64,000 nt of DNA from Salvator merianae (Eukaryota > Chordata > Lepidosauria > Squamata > Teiidae). This document shows, in pieces, positions 1-12,403 of this stretch. Each line of letters starts with the position of its first letter. The first letter of the stretch is position 1. The DNA lies in the NCBI GenBank assembly GCA_003586115.2, contig QVOM02000042.1, forward strand, positions 72,027,447 through 72,091,446, written 5' to 3'. The notes under the pieces are model-generated. The model was not told where the DNA came from and did not search any database. It was given only the letters and a program-made list of their open reading frames with translations. Both the position numbers and the translations under genes were made by a program.

Positions 1-3000
1 ACCAGCTCTTGATTACAACTGTGTACATTCAAGCTAGTTACAGCTGCTGCTCTTGTAATGCAATTATTTGTTCCTACAAATGATCATGTTACACAAAATC
101 ATGTAACGCAAGTAAATTCCCCTATGGAAAACTGGGAATCACGGAGACAAACATACTGCTGTAGCCTTCCTCCCCCTCTCCCCCCAGATTATGGTTTTTG
201 TTGGGTTCCTCAATGTCTGATCTTCTTCCACCATGGCCAGCAAGCTCTGTTTCTTCCCATCAGCTCTCCACAGGTACAAAATTGCTGACATGACACTGTT
301 GTAATAGACAGGCCATTCTTTCCAAATATCTGGAAAATTTGTCATACAAGAAGATTTGGCAAGAGAAGGAGAAGCCTCAATCTCTAGAAGAGGCCTTTTT
401 CAGACTTCATACTACATTTTTAGTAAAAAGAAAGGTGGTGCCATTGAGGCAATCATGGATATAGAACTGGCACTCTACCTACTGCAGACACAGCAAAACT
501 CCAGGGATGCTTATTTTTGCACCTTCTTGACCCTTTCCTTCCTCCACAACCAGGAGGAAGTAATCATAGTTGCTGGTACCAATGCTGCTCTCACTGACAT
601 AGATAGCATCTAATGCAGCTACTGCTGGTAGGTTACCTTGATCTAAAGAATAGAGGGCTGGCAGGCTGCACTGCCAGTAAACCAGGAGCATTAAAGAAAG
701 AGACCCTGATTAAAGGAAGCATCCTTACTCTAGGAAAGAGGAGCTTAGAGACCATGGTGTTAGTGCACCCACAACTCTCCACATCAGAAAACCCCAACCA
801 GGAAGAAAAACCCTTAAGCTGGGGAAGGCAAACACACAAGCTCAGCCATTGTAATAGCTCAGCACATGAGGAAGCCAAGAAAACAGCAACCACAATAGTG
901 CATTGGAACTGGCTCCAGGCTGCCTATCAGTACATTTCTGGTGTCATGCTAAATGAGGGAAGTCAGTTTACCCACTTCATGCAAACAAAACCACACTGTA
1001 CAAAGCTGTGTAACAAGGGACTGTATTTTTCTATATAAGGCATGCCTCCTTTGTTGAATCCTACAAATTTCTCAATTTAAAGACATTTCTCTGTTCATCA
1101 GACACAGTTTGCAGCTTTTAACATTTGAAGCTCTAGGGTTTTTCCTTCTGCAAGCATATTTTCTAAGAGAAAAATGCATCTGTGGTACATTAAACTGACA
1201 GAAATTATATTTTTCATCATAGCTGAAGGATTCAGGTCACACTCAAGAGAAGGTGGCAGAAAAGAGACAGCTCATGCCGCAATAAAAGCTGGGCAGAAGC
1301 CATGAGGGAGAAGAAACAAAGCCTACTTTTGGCAACTACTCTGTGAACATTTCTGTATCTCACTCCTGTCATTCTTTATTACCTTGGATAGTGGCATGGA
1401 AGCAGGGATGCCTAAGTGCTTTGGCACCCCTGCTGCTTTTATCACAGTAGAAGTCACAACCCTGTTTTTAAAATAATCATTTCCACAAAAAATCCTGTCA
1501 GGAAGTTGCAGAAGAAGGGCAAGGGGCCTTTAAAATGCCCACCATGAGCTCATTTCCCCTTGAGAGCCATAAGCCGAGGCCTGCTAGCCCGGTTCAGCTC
1601 CTTCTTGCTTCCTAAGGCAGAAGTTAAATTGGGAGTGATTTAACATTCCCAATTTAGCTTCTGCAAACCTGAGCTGAAAGCTGTAACTCAAGCAGTATTC
1701 CCACTGTGCCCGAGGCATGTTTCTTACAGCATACTAATGCAACTTCCTTTGTATCAGGCTCTTGTATCTACACAAAATCTGAACTTTTATTCCTGATTAA
1801 TCTTAGTTTTAGCCACTTTGAAGTTGATGTTTGTGCCTATCATTATGACTGGGCAGAGGGTTTATGGATGTTTAAATAAAGACACAGGAATCCTGTCAAA
1901 TGCCCTTAAGAATATACATAGACAAAACTAGGGTCAGGATAGGTTCTGTTGCACTGATAATCCAGGAAATAGGTAAGCATGCATCAGCTCCTCTGAGGAA
2001 GCCCTCTGCCTATTGGTTCTTCAAACCTCTATCAAAAAGCACATACTCCAGACCACCCAGTCAGCATCATACTTAGAAATCATTTTAGACTTTGAATTTA
2101 CTGCTCTTATGAGAGCTTTCCAATTTAAGTGGTTCAGAGTAGTGCAAGCTGTGCCACAGCACCTGCTGCTGAACTAAGGGGGTATCTGTGCAAGATGACC
2201 CTGTGCCTTCCACTCCACCACATTGCACTGACTCCTCCCTGTGCCAAACTGCCATTTCTCAGTGTATCCCCACCTTTGTTGGACCTTTGTTGACAGTGTA
2301 GGTGAGATGGTGGAAGTAATGGCAGGAGACTTGGACTCACTCCTGGTTGACTAAGCTTCCCTAAGGGACAGCAACAATGGCAGTGTGAGGGAGTCCAGAC
2401 ACAGGGATGATTCAGTAGGCAATAGGCAGGCTACACATCTCTGCCAGGGAGCAGATGGAGCACAAGGTCAGGTAGGGGGACAGCCAGGTGGCCAGACTGC
2501 AAGAGCCCTGCAACTTTGGGATGACAGGGACAACCAGCTGGAGAAGGGAGCAAGCCCGGCTTGGCAGGTGTGGACAAAATAGGGCTCAGTCTCATGTGAG
2601 TTGTTGTTGTGAGGGCTGGAGCAGCCAGTGGGAAAAAGAGGGAGCCCCAAATATAAAGCTGGCTCATGGCACCTGGATCCCTAAAGCCCTGTAACACGTG
2701 CTTAGCAAAGATCACTGCCTTTCTGCTTATTCTGGGCTGACCTTTGCCCTGCTAAAGCCTGGCATTATATCTTCAGGAGAGAAAATGTAGGACAAATGAT
2801 AGATGGGAGACAAGCAGCTATACTTTGGCATAATAAGTGCCTTCCTCAGGGACAAAGTTTGAAACAGTTCTATAAAATTTCTTTTAAAGAGTAATGTTAT
2901 TGAACAGGTACTCATACAGATCTTTCAATGTAAAGGAAAAAAAGAGAGACCAACAATGGACTTACTAAGACATCTTCAGCAGCTCATTTGTTTCGGGTTT

Positions 3001-3765
3001 CCATACCCCTCTCACTAGTTGTTCAAAGTTAGAAATTAGGCCACTACCAGCTCCTATAAATTCAATTTAAAAAAATTACATACATGAATTGGTTTAAAGA
3101 ATCTTAAGATTCAGTTTCTACTTGGACATCCACAATGCTGCAATGCCACACTCATGAGAAGCAAAATATAGTTTCAGACAAGAATGTAATGACCTAACTT
3201 ACAAATATTGAAACAGGATTCTCAGTTTGAAACCTCTTACAAAGCACCCTATTGTCAGAGCATAAGCCTTAACATTTTAAAATAATAATCATTTGGCCAT
3301 TTTGTTAAAGCTAAACGAAAGAAAAAAATGGAGGAAACAGCCAACATCACTCAACAGTCTTTGGTTTAGCATTTGTAACTAATTTAGAAAGAAAGCAACA
3401 TACTTGGACTGAAGCACTGAGATTCAACATAAATGTCACAATAAAAAATCACTAGACTAATCACCACTGAGCATCTTTGCTAGTGTACCCAGTTTAGTCT
3501 TCCAGCAGAGCTTTGCTCTAGCTCACCTGGAACTAGGAGGAACAAGTATGAACTCCCAAGTTTTTCCCTTAACTTGTACTTCCTTGTTCAGAGAGAACCA
3601 ACTACTGAGCACTGATTCAGGGATAACATTTTGCCACAAACACACCCCTCATTCAAACAAGTCCTGGGTTACTGCTTTATTGTGACACACATTAATCAGC
3701 TCAGTACTAAAATATGAAATATCTTGTTGTTTACAAAGATAAGCAACAAAGATACAAGGTAACTA
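1..3765. other. TMEM38B intron 3 (part), no recognised element
   Basis: Intronic relative to TMEM38B. I recognise no conserved exon and no clear repeat family. The minus strand at about 139-690 holds short open stretches in several frames that might be an old processed copy or repeat, but I cannot assign them. Bases 2130-2700 are richer in G+C than their surroundings, without a recognisable product. Confidence 0.5.
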
Positions 3766-3865
3766 CCAGGTTATTCATTTACTTGCATTTTTAACCTCCA
3801 ACGCATAGCCTAACATTTCAGGGCAGGTTACAAGCAGTAAAACATATGAAAGATTTAATATAGTA
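3766..3865 (-). repeat. L2-like LINE 3' tail fragment
   Basis: Reverse-oriented tail: a TTATTCATTTACTTGC stretch, then the complement of the 'CCTGAAATGTTAGGCTATGC' type end. This resembles the CGCCCTGAGACC...GGG(C/T)AGTATATAAAT 3' end of the longer L2-like copy at 4670-6210. Short and diverged. Confidence 0.5.
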
Positions 3866-3944
3866 CAAAACAGTGGATAGTAGCACTTTACAGCTTCCTC
3901 TCTACTCCCTGATATAACATAGTTCTGAAATCTGCTATGGGTGC

Positions 3945-4045
3945 CAGTTTGTTTATTTGTTTAAATATTTGTATCCTGCCCTATACCCAAATGTCTCAGG
4001 GCAGGTCACCATAAAATCAGTATAAAAACAGACAAAGTAAGTTAA
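3945..4045 (-). repeat. L2-like LINE 3' tail fragment
   Basis: Contains TATCCTGCCCTATACCCAAA and then CTCAGGGCAGGTCACCATAA, the antisense of the typical end of squamate L2-like LINEs (protein-coding part lost). It lies head to tail with the similar fragment at 3766-3865. Confidence 0.6.
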
Positions 4046-4669
4046 TCAGTCAGTTGGGAGAGAGAAGTCACTGCTGACCCCCAGAAGACAGTTGAAGTTC
4101 ATCAATTTCCTTCCTCCTCCATTTCCCTAAGCAAGATAGTTTAGGGCTAGTGCTTGAGAGTCTTCTTGAAAACTAGTGTTCCCTAAGGAAATGATGTTCT
4201 CTCCAACCTGTTGCTTAGACTGGTAGCAAAATACCTCCTGATAAGAATGTTTTTACCAACCTTTTGAAAGCTGGCAGAGGAGGTTACTATTCCTTCACCA
4301 GCAAACTCACTTGCATGAAATTCCTAGCCACCAGTGGCTCACTAGGCTAGTGTTTAGATATAAGACTGGATTCAACAGCAAAACGCTTTATATGATAGGA
4401 CCCTGCTCAGTTCCTTCCAAATGGAGCCCTCTGGCTGATCATCAACCAAGGATTTCCAGAACAAATATAAGGAATCTTCATGGAGTTGGGAAGCAGAATA
4501 TTTTTTTTCCTTGTCAAAAGCTTTTATAGAATGCTCAATGCATATAATTATTATAGGTCCAAATTGGCTGAATACATGGTAATATATAATCAGGTAAGCA
4601 ATTGTTCTGGATATATTCCCTAAATGACCTATATATGGTCATGGATTTTTGTCTGTTTTCTTGCAAAAC

Positions 4670-6210
4670 TAAGGGTAATCCAGCCAGTGGAGTATACCTA
4701 GGTGGGTCCAGGGAGCAGTGAATGCTTCCTTGACAGAGGGGGCGGTCTCAGTGGCTCTTTAAAAGGGTACGGTGTGCTTGTTTTGGGAGAAATCCTCCCT
4801 GGATCCATAAAAGTTAAAATACCACATAGTAACTAACATACATTTTGGGGACAAAGTGTTGTAGAAGGTCATGGCCAGTCAACTGCAGGCATGCTTGGAG
4901 GAAGACAAGTATCCAGATGCATTTCAGTCTGACTTCAGGCCTGCTTATGGCACTGACTCTCCCTTGGCCACCCTGGCTGATGGCCTTTTCTGGGGAAAAA
5001 AACAGATAGAATGCTACCCTGCTGATTCTTCTAGATCTCTCAACAGCTATTGATACCAGTGATCATAGGATCACTCTGGAAAGAATACAGAGTATGGACC
5101 AATGCTAGAAAACAGTTGTAGGAGATTTTTGTTCCTTGGCAATTAACCTGTGGGGCTTCTCAGCAATCAATGTTATCTCCTATACTTTTTAACATTCATA
5201 TGAAGTTACTGGGAGAGGTTGTAAGGAAATCTGGAGTAAGGTGCCATCAATATGCAGACGGCACCCAGCTCTGTCTCTCCCTGTTCCATCTAAATCAAGA
5301 GAGGTGGTTAAAGTACTTGAGAAGTGCCTAGAGGAAGTAATGGCCTGAATGGGGGCCAATAAACTGGAGCTGCATCCACACAAGAAGGAGGTGCTGTGTG
5401 TCATAGGCTCTTGAGTTCATGAACTATGGAGATGTCCTGTTATTGATGGAGTTACACTGCCCTGGAAGGGTGGGTGCAAAATCTGAGGGTCTTCCTGGAT
5501 TCTCTAGTTAAACCTGAAGCTCAGGTGGAGATGGAGGTGGTGGCCAAGAATGCCTACTTCCAGCTACAGCTGGTTGACCAACAATGGCTCTTTCTGGACA
5601 GAGACAGTTTGGCCACCTTGTTCTGGTAACTTCCAGACTAGATTATTGTAGTGCAATCTATATAGGGCTGTCCTTGAAGATGATTCAGAAGCTACAGCTG
5701 GTGTGGAATGCAGCAGCAGCTCTGTTGACCAAAACTGCTAGCAACATGAATACTTTTCTGGTCCTAAAAGAAATGCACACGATGCCTATTCACTGTTCAA
5801 GGTGTTAACATTTATCCAAAGGATCCTCAACAGATTGAGCTCCGAATACCTAAAGGAATGTCTCCTCCCATATGGACCTGCATGTGCCTTAATATCTGCC
5901 AAGGAGACCCTCTTGGTTGACTAACCATCCTCAGTCAGTAAACAGGCGGAAAGTGTACTGGAGGTAGCCCCCAGATTATGGAATAGCCTCTCCTCTGAGG
6001 TGCAGGTACATCAGGTACCTTCACTGTTAAAAAGATGCCTGGTGAAGACTCACCTCTTTATCTCAGTTTCTGGCTGAAGAAACAACTTCTCCCCTTTCAG
6101 GCACTGTTACTTATTTTAATGAGCTCATTTTTAATTGTGTTTTATATTGGCTCTATTATAATTTGCCCTGAAACCTTTCGTATAGGATGGGACAGAAATA
6201 CAAATAAATG
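4670..6210 (+). mobile_element. Decayed L2/CR1-clade LINE, reverse-transcriptase part and 3' end
   Basis: A 1.5-kb plus-strand remnant of a non-LTR retrotransposon ORF2, broken by stops and frameshifts. Pieces in order: VMASQLQACLEEDKYPDAFQ then SDFRPAYGTDSPLATL (the FQSGFRPGHGTE-like motif), a QQSMLSPILFNIHMK-like stretch near 5165, CHQYADGTQLCLSL near 5250, a WNAAAALLTK-type segment near 5710, and the C-terminal APRLWNSL-type motif near 5970. The catalytic YADD box reads YADG, so the copy is inactive. It ends in an AAATAAATGA tail near 6210. It appears to be the longest copy of the L2-like family whose 3' fragments are scattered through the window. Confidence 0.85.
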
Positions 6211-6512
6211 ACGGTGAGGAGTCTTACCAGTTTAAGGCCTTCAGTTACATGTAGCTACTTTTTGCTCCTTTGTAGGCCTTCAGAAGCTCTTGGACTCCAA
6301 CTTCTACCTATTCCATTACCATAATCAATCTGTGGGAGTGATAGAAGCTGGAATTCTCCAGCACAAAGAGGGTCATAAATTAGGACCTAATTATACTGCA
6401 GCAAGACACTTTTAATTGGGGGTGGGCGGGTTGGGGAATGATACACTAGGTCCGTATCCCATCATACAGTTCCTTTGTTTGTATATAAGCCAAGGGGAAG
6501 AACAAAAATGTT

Positions 6513-6556
6513 TCCATAGGGAATAGAACTTTTACATAGGGAATAAAACTTTTCTC
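6513..6556 (+). repeat. Two-copy 21-22-bp tandem duplication
   Basis: The unit beginning CATAGGGAATAGAACTTTT is followed by CATAGGGAATAAAACTTTT. A simple short duplication inside TMEM38B intron 3. Confidence 0.7.
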
Positions 6557-6848
6557 CATCACAGTTAAACTGATTCAGAGGGAAGAAATTATGAACCTGA
6601 CACTAGACTAATATGTTTAAAGGAAAGAAGTTACATTTTCCTACTGCACAGCACATAAACCAGCTCTGATTTCAACTGAAAGCTACACTGTGTCCTCTTA
6701 TAACCATAGAAGAAGGACCATGGGACTAATCTAAATTTCTTGAAGAAATGCTGTTGGCTGAGGTGTCATTTAATAAGAACCACTTTCAAAGGAAAACAGG
6801 ACATTTTCAAAAGTCATGCTTTAAGTAAGAGGAGACTTTACACATTAC

Positions 6849-7033
6849 CTCTAGCCCAGCCAATGACTATCATGATCATCCAGGCATTTTTGTAGTGGCT
6901 GTGTGCATGTGCAACTCCACGGGTTATTTTCCATGTTCTAGTCACTTCCTTCATCCCAGAAACCATAAGCCGTATAGGTGGAAAGGCGAAACAGCGGTAG
7001 ACTAGATCATGTGGACAATAAAAAATTAAGTAC
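6849..7033 (-). CDS. TMEM38B: TMEM38B (TRIC-B) coding exon 3
   Basis: Third coding exon, 185 bases, after an 8.1-kb intron. The acceptor is CTTTCAG and the donor is GTAATG after AGAG. It encodes YLIFYCPHDLVYRCF, then SGMKEVTRTWKI, then AHSHYKNAWMIMIVIGWARG. GMKEVTRTWKI is the KEVxRxxK motif, which in TRIC channel structures contacts phosphoinositide lipid near the pore. The end IGWARG matches the end of the same human exon and leaves phase 1 for an exon beginning with a glycine-completing dinucleotide. I searched 1-6848 by eye on the minus strand for the next segment (the GGTIITNFERL region of the family) and did not find it, so exons 4 onward should lie outside the window to the left. Confidence 0.96.
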
Positions 7034-7206
7034 CTGAAAGTCAGGACAAAAGAAGTTTCAATCTTAGTTAACTGAAGGAAGTTGTAATAATGTACAAGCA
7101 TGCTGACAAAATGTAACAAATCTGTACTTTTTTCTATATGTACAGATCTCAACAAGCTACTTAGTAGCATTAGAGCTACTAACCAGTTAACAGAGTAAAT
7201 CACATA

Positions 7207-7374
7207 GATCCTTTCTGCACTAGGTCTTATTCCAGATTAAATCCCAGAATAGGACCTATCATCTGCATGGTGGTACAGACTACAGCAGGTCCTCCCATAG
7301 TCTGCACTGGCATGCAACTGGCAAGTCCCTATTCCAGGATCTAACATGCAGTGAGGCACAATGCAGAAAGGGTC
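7207..7374. mobile_element. Palindromic MITE, Harbinger-like family, copy 1
   Basis: Diverged copy of the 180-bp element seen at 20216-20395 and 35336-35515. Ends are GATCCTTTCTGCAC and, reversed, GACCCTTTCTGCAT. The whole body folds back on itself. Flanks ATA/TTA do not match exactly, so the target duplication is eroded here. It lies about 170 bases upstream of TMEM38B exon 3, in intron 2. Confidence 0.7.
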
Positions 7375-7669
7375 TTAGTTTCTAAATAACTGAATTTCAG
7401 TATATATTCTCTATGTTTCAATAAAAGTTTCTTTCTTTTAAAAAGGATCTATAAAAGAGGGCATAATTTCTCCTAGCTGCCCACGTAAATGTACTCCTTC
7501 AAGCTGTCTCCAATGTCAACTTGTACTTATTTTACTACTTCACTTTTAAAAAACAAACACACACTAAGCTGTTCACATAAAAACAGATGAAACAATCAAT
7601 CTTCAAAATGGAGAGGGTCTAGCTGAAAAGTAATATCTTCAACTGGCATCTAAAAGATTTGACTATACG

Positions 7670-8080
7670 CATCCCACACAGGCCACATATATCAGATAGG
7701 AATGCATTCCAGAGGGGGGTACCACCACAGAGAAGGTCTAATTGTGCGTAACCCTAAGTCGATTCAGTAAATTGTGGTACCCACAGGAGATTTCCCCACA
7801 TGATCTTAGTGGTCTTATAGGTCTATAACAGAAGCAACAATCTCTTACATAATTGAGTCCCAACTTGTTTAGGGCCATATAACTCAAAATGTTAAAACAT
7901 TGAATCTGACCTATAATTAACTGACAACCAGTTGCTTAATTAAAAGTATGTGAGCAATGTCCCACTTAGCAACTTGGCTGTCACGTTTTGCACTAGCTGC
8001 AGCTCTGAACATGGGATAGCAAGGGCAGTACCACACAGACTCCATTACAGTAATACAAATGTGAGTCTACCAGCACATGG
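7670..8080 (-). repeat. L2-like LINE fragment, antisense
   Basis: Plus strand carries GCATTCCAGAGGGGGGTACC, ACCACAGAGAAGGTC and TGTTTAGGGCCATATAACTC, all diverged versions of the antisense L2-like 3' region also seen at 9300-9560 and 17990-18310. Confidence 0.65.
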
Positions 8081-8778
8081 ATAATGGATCTTGAAATTTT
8101 GCTGCATGAGGCACCAATCACACCTCACCACTTCCACACCTCCCTCCTACATCATAAGGATGTTCAGGAAGAAGCAGGTGCTTTGTCATGTTATGCCACC
8201 CAGGCTCAGGGACAGATAGCTGGAAACTCTCATTGAGGCACATATATCAGCTGCCAGCACTGAAGAGCAACTCTGCTATTATTATTTTTTATTTCTTCCT
8301 AACAACTCTGTATCAGCGACAACCAGAACCCAGAATTTCAATCCCACTTAATAAGATAGCAGGGAGAGATGTGTCACCGTTGATTATAGTTCTAGCCCAG
8401 CACTAGAAGCCATGACACTAAGCTATCTAAAAAGTAAACCCATAAGGACATGCTCACACTGTAGCAGGCAAGGAATCCAGCAGACAATTGAAGGAAATAG
8501 CAAAGTGGAGAAAAAGGAAGGGGAAAAGATCCCATTAGTTCACAGGTGGCTAATCTTTTTCAGTCTACGCACTGATCACCATTCACTACTATGTCTTGGT
8601 GATGAGTGGGTATCCATCCCACTGCCTCGGGCATAGAAGTCCCTTGTATAATGCTATGATTTCATTCCCACAAACCCCAATGTAGAGCAAAACCGTGAAA
8701 ACTGGGAGTTCAGTGAACCGCAGAGGGTCAGACTATCAACATAGGGCAGCATAGGAGGCCAAACTATGTTTTTACAAG

Positions 8779-8844
8779 TTTCCAGAGTTACTTTAAATGA
8801 CAAAAAGTGCATTTCCAGAGTTACTTTAAATGACAGAAAGTGCA
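8779..8844 (+). repeat. 33-bp tandem duplication (two copies)
   Basis: Units 8779-8811 and 8812-8844 start TTTCCAGAGTTACTTTAAAT and differ at one base (ACAAAAAG/ACAGAAAG). A recent, simple duplication within TMEM38B intron 2. Confidence 0.9.
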
Positions 8845-9119
8845 TTTTACCCATGTGTAAGAATCAAATCGTGATACCTAAACCCAAGTAATATGAGCAA
8901 TGATAGCACTTGCACACATCAACCGCAGATAGTAATTATGATTATTAAAACTGTTTAAATTATTACTCTGATTTAAATTGCTTCCATCCCACTTAGGGTG
9001 TTTAGCTCAGCAGAAAGACTGAAAGTTCTTTGCAGATTCCCACAGAGGATCTACTTGATTTTTTTCCCTTCTTTCTCTCTGCTGTTAGTAAAAAAATAAA
9101 AAAAATGCTGTGTTCTTCA

Positions 9120-9565
9120 GATTGATTGATTCAGAATATTTGTATCTGCCCTTCACCCGAAGGTCCAAGGGTGAAGCAAAGCCTATGAGGAATCATACAA
9201 CACTGAAACATATTTAAAATATGTCCTCCCTCCCTCCCAGAACTATATTTAGAGGAATCTATGCATCAGAGGGTGAAGAGCTACATTTTAGCTAGCTAAA
9301 ATGTTTTTAACTAGTTAAAAACATACAAAATTGGCACCTGGTGTATCTCTGCTGGGAGGCTACTCCAAAGCCGATGGGCCATCACAGAAAAGACCCTCTT
9401 GCATGCCACAACCGCTTGCACCTCTGAGGGTAGCAGAACTAAAAGAAAGCCCTCACTTTGTGATCTTAAACCATGGGCAAGTCTATATGGGAAAAAGCGC
9501 TCCTTCAGATATTCAGGGCCCAAGCCATTTAGGGCTTTATATGGGCTCAGTAGTGAATTGATAGA
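9120..9565 (-). repeat. L2-like LINE 3' end, antisense, with C-terminal coding remnant
   Basis: Minus-strand translation at 9523-9311 gives GPEYLKERFFPYRLAHGLRS, then VVACKRVFSVMAHRLWSSLP and AEIHQVP. This is the typical C-terminus of the L2-like ORF2 (PRLWNSLPAEI). The AAAT-type 3' end lies at 9120-9175 (complement of the CTTGGACCTTCGGGTGAAGG end). Confidence 0.8.
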
Positions 9566-9599
9566 AGTATCTGCTATGGAAATCCAGCAAGATTTCTAA

Positions 9600-12380
9600 C
9601 AGCAAGTATACACCAACTAAAACACAAGGGCACTACAGGCATTGCCTCACCCATATAGATCCTCACTGTTGACAAGCTTATGTTGTAGTTCAGTAGTATA
9701 AAGAGATTCCCTGCCATCCTGCAGACACTGGCAATTGTGATCCAGGTGCAACCATGGCACACAGGGATATGTGCTGATAATTCATTTAGTGCAAAGGCAC
9801 TAAAACACAGAGGTTAGCCCTTTTCTGACCAAGCCAACTGTCATTTGCACTTCACATACTGAAATTCAGAGTCATTCATATGTGCAGAGAGGCTCTGAGC
9901 AGCCAAAGTTCTAAAGCAAGATATGCAATATTACAGCACAGATTGATTCTGGCCAGGGTTCCAGCTGGACAAATGTGTCTTCTTCCAGGATATTTTACTC
10001 TACTCTTCCTCCCAGGCAGGCAGTCTACATTCTGTAGCCACTGATCTTCCGCTATTCTCATTGAACTGTTCCAGCGAGGTTGCCCGCTTAATTTTTTCTT
10101 AACCTAAAAATTCCTAATGCTAATCTAAACTTGATGCTCCCTTCAGCTCTCAACAGGTTCATGTATGTCTGGATGCACATGTATGTCTGGATCCCTATCC
10201 TCAGACTTTTTTCTCACAGTAAACACCAAAAGGCCACAGTATTTGTTTACTTTTTAAGAAGCATCATACGATGAATGATGCTCTCTTTGATTTCTCTACC
10301 TATTTCTCAATAGCTTTATTATTTTGTCCATAAACATCTAAGTCTTGTTTTAAAAAATACAGTCACACTGTGACAATTTAAAAAATGCTGCACAATTTTT
10401 TTAAAAAAGCACAATTTTCAACTGCTGTGCAAAATACAAAATTATTCCTTTGTTATTATGCTTCTTATGCAGGAGTCCTATATTTGTAAAAGCCATGTAA
10501 TTTTGGAAAATATGAACTGACCTCCCCATAACAGCACATTTATGAACATTAAATGGCAACTGCATAAAAATGCATATTACTCTCAAGGAATGCACGGTGA
10601 AAAAAAAAATTAAAGGTAGAAGAAAGTTATCTTACATCCCTTCTCTTCCAGAGACCCCATTCTTCATTAATTTGGAATGGTATCCAGTTGATCCAAGGTG
10701 ACAGAATGGCTCCAGACAGTTGCATTGCGAGAAGTCCTTAAACTTCTATAAAAGTCATCTTACATTGGGAAAAAATGTACAATGTGGGCATTTTCTTCAG
10801 GCAGTTCAGAGTAGCTCAGAAATGTATTAATAAAGCAACACTGATGTTTCTAACACCAGTAAAGTCAACAACAGGCATCAGTAACTGAATGACCCAAGGT
10901 CAAATCTAACCTTCTAGCAATGTCACCTGGGAAAACAACTTATCTAGGGCCAAAACAGGGGTGTGGGGGAATGGAAGCTGTGGGTTACTGTGGAATCTCT
11001 TCTAAAAACTGTGAACAATTGCCTACTAGTCTGCATTCTGTCCTCAAAATGCTGTCTAGAATGTCTACTCAAGTAGGGATCTGATGTTTTATCTCACATT
11101 TTCAGCTATCTGAAAAAAGAAATCTTTAGAGCAATGCACATACAGATCTTAACCTGATCATTAGAGGCATAAATCCTTTAACACAGAAACATAACAATGC
11201 ATGTAATGCATTTGTACCAGTATTATATGTGTATGAACAGATACATAAATTAAGGTCTAGTCTGCAGGAAATCAACACACAGTGTTCTAAGTCTGCCTAT
11301 AACATGTGACATAATAGTGTTTCGAACAAAAATTTCTACAGATATGCCCAGCTTCCAGAAGAGGTCACTACTTGACAGTAATGACAGAATGCACATTTTC
11401 AGGGGCTTGCTCAGAGAAACAATGACATTTCAAATTTTGTGTCCGGCTGAGGCAGTCGTTTAAAGATAAATCAGAGATTACTGAACATATACAACCCCAG
11501 AAACCAATATATTTTTATATTCAAGGAGGTATAACTAAGGGCAGCAAATTTAATACTAAAGTTGATTAGGGTCACAAACATTCATTATGGATTTTTTTCC
11601 TGGTTTTGCCAACAAAAATCAGAAAGACTGTTGGCAAATGACTATAAAGTTAAGAGTCCTCCTACGCCAGTTGTGTAATCCACCTTTCAAAAGGCTTCCC
11701 AGCAAAGAGATCATACTCATCACCTGGAAAACAATGGTGTTTCCAAATTATTCTCTCAGGAAGCGCTTTTAATGCAAAGCGGCAACAAGTTTGAATTTGC
11801 ATTTTACTGCTGAGGTACGCTGTTTCTTCCATGAGGGCTTTTGAAAACAGGGCCATAGACAGAGCAGAAGGTGGTCATTTTATTTTAAAATAAACACAAA
11901 ATAATCTACACATGTGTGCATTCAAAGTGGTTGGCTCTAGCAGCCTGATCCTTGCCCATAAATTCTACTGTCCCACCTTTGTGCAGCTCTGCTCAGTTAA
12001 TTTTGAGCATGAGAGGGGAAGAAAGAACAGCTGTGGGTGTTTGCATGTGAGTTAGGAAAGCCTCACTCTCTGGGAAAAATGGCTTCCATTGCTCATGTTA
12101 TGGTTCAGCACAGGTTCACTGATTCAGAAGATGGAATCCCATCCTTTGATAAAAACACTTCTCCCCTCTACTTTACCAGCAATGTGATTACAAGTAGACA
12201 TGTAAGAAAGTCAAAGATAAGCAAACATCTCCTGCTGAGAAAGTGACTTCTCTCTGTCCCATTACTTTTAGAGCGGATCAGCACTGAAAGTGTATGTATA
12301 TGCATGCACACAAAAATGGGGATTGGATTTGGCTGGAGGTTTTTTCTTTCTTTTTTTAATGTTCTCGTTTTTACAAAGCC
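9600..12380. other. TMEM38B intron 2, no recognised element
   Basis: AT-rich unique-looking DNA. The only structure noted is a short tandem repeat of CATGTATGTCTGGAT near 10160-10191. Confidence 0.5.
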
Positions 12381-12382
12381 AA

Positions 12383-12403
12383 AAATAAATAAATAAATAA
12401 ATA
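12383..12403 (+). repeat. (AAAT)n microsatellite
   Basis: About five AAAT units (AAATAAATAAATAAATAAAT). Confidence 0.9.

Noticed and set aside
1..6848. Search for TMEM38B exons 4 and 5
   Set aside because: No minus-strand segment resembling the GGTIITNFERL or following TRIC-B regions was found; they should be left of the window.
9331..9599. Two plus-strand frames of 66-76 codons
   Set aside because: Antisense shadows of the L2-like ORF2 C-terminus on the minus strand.
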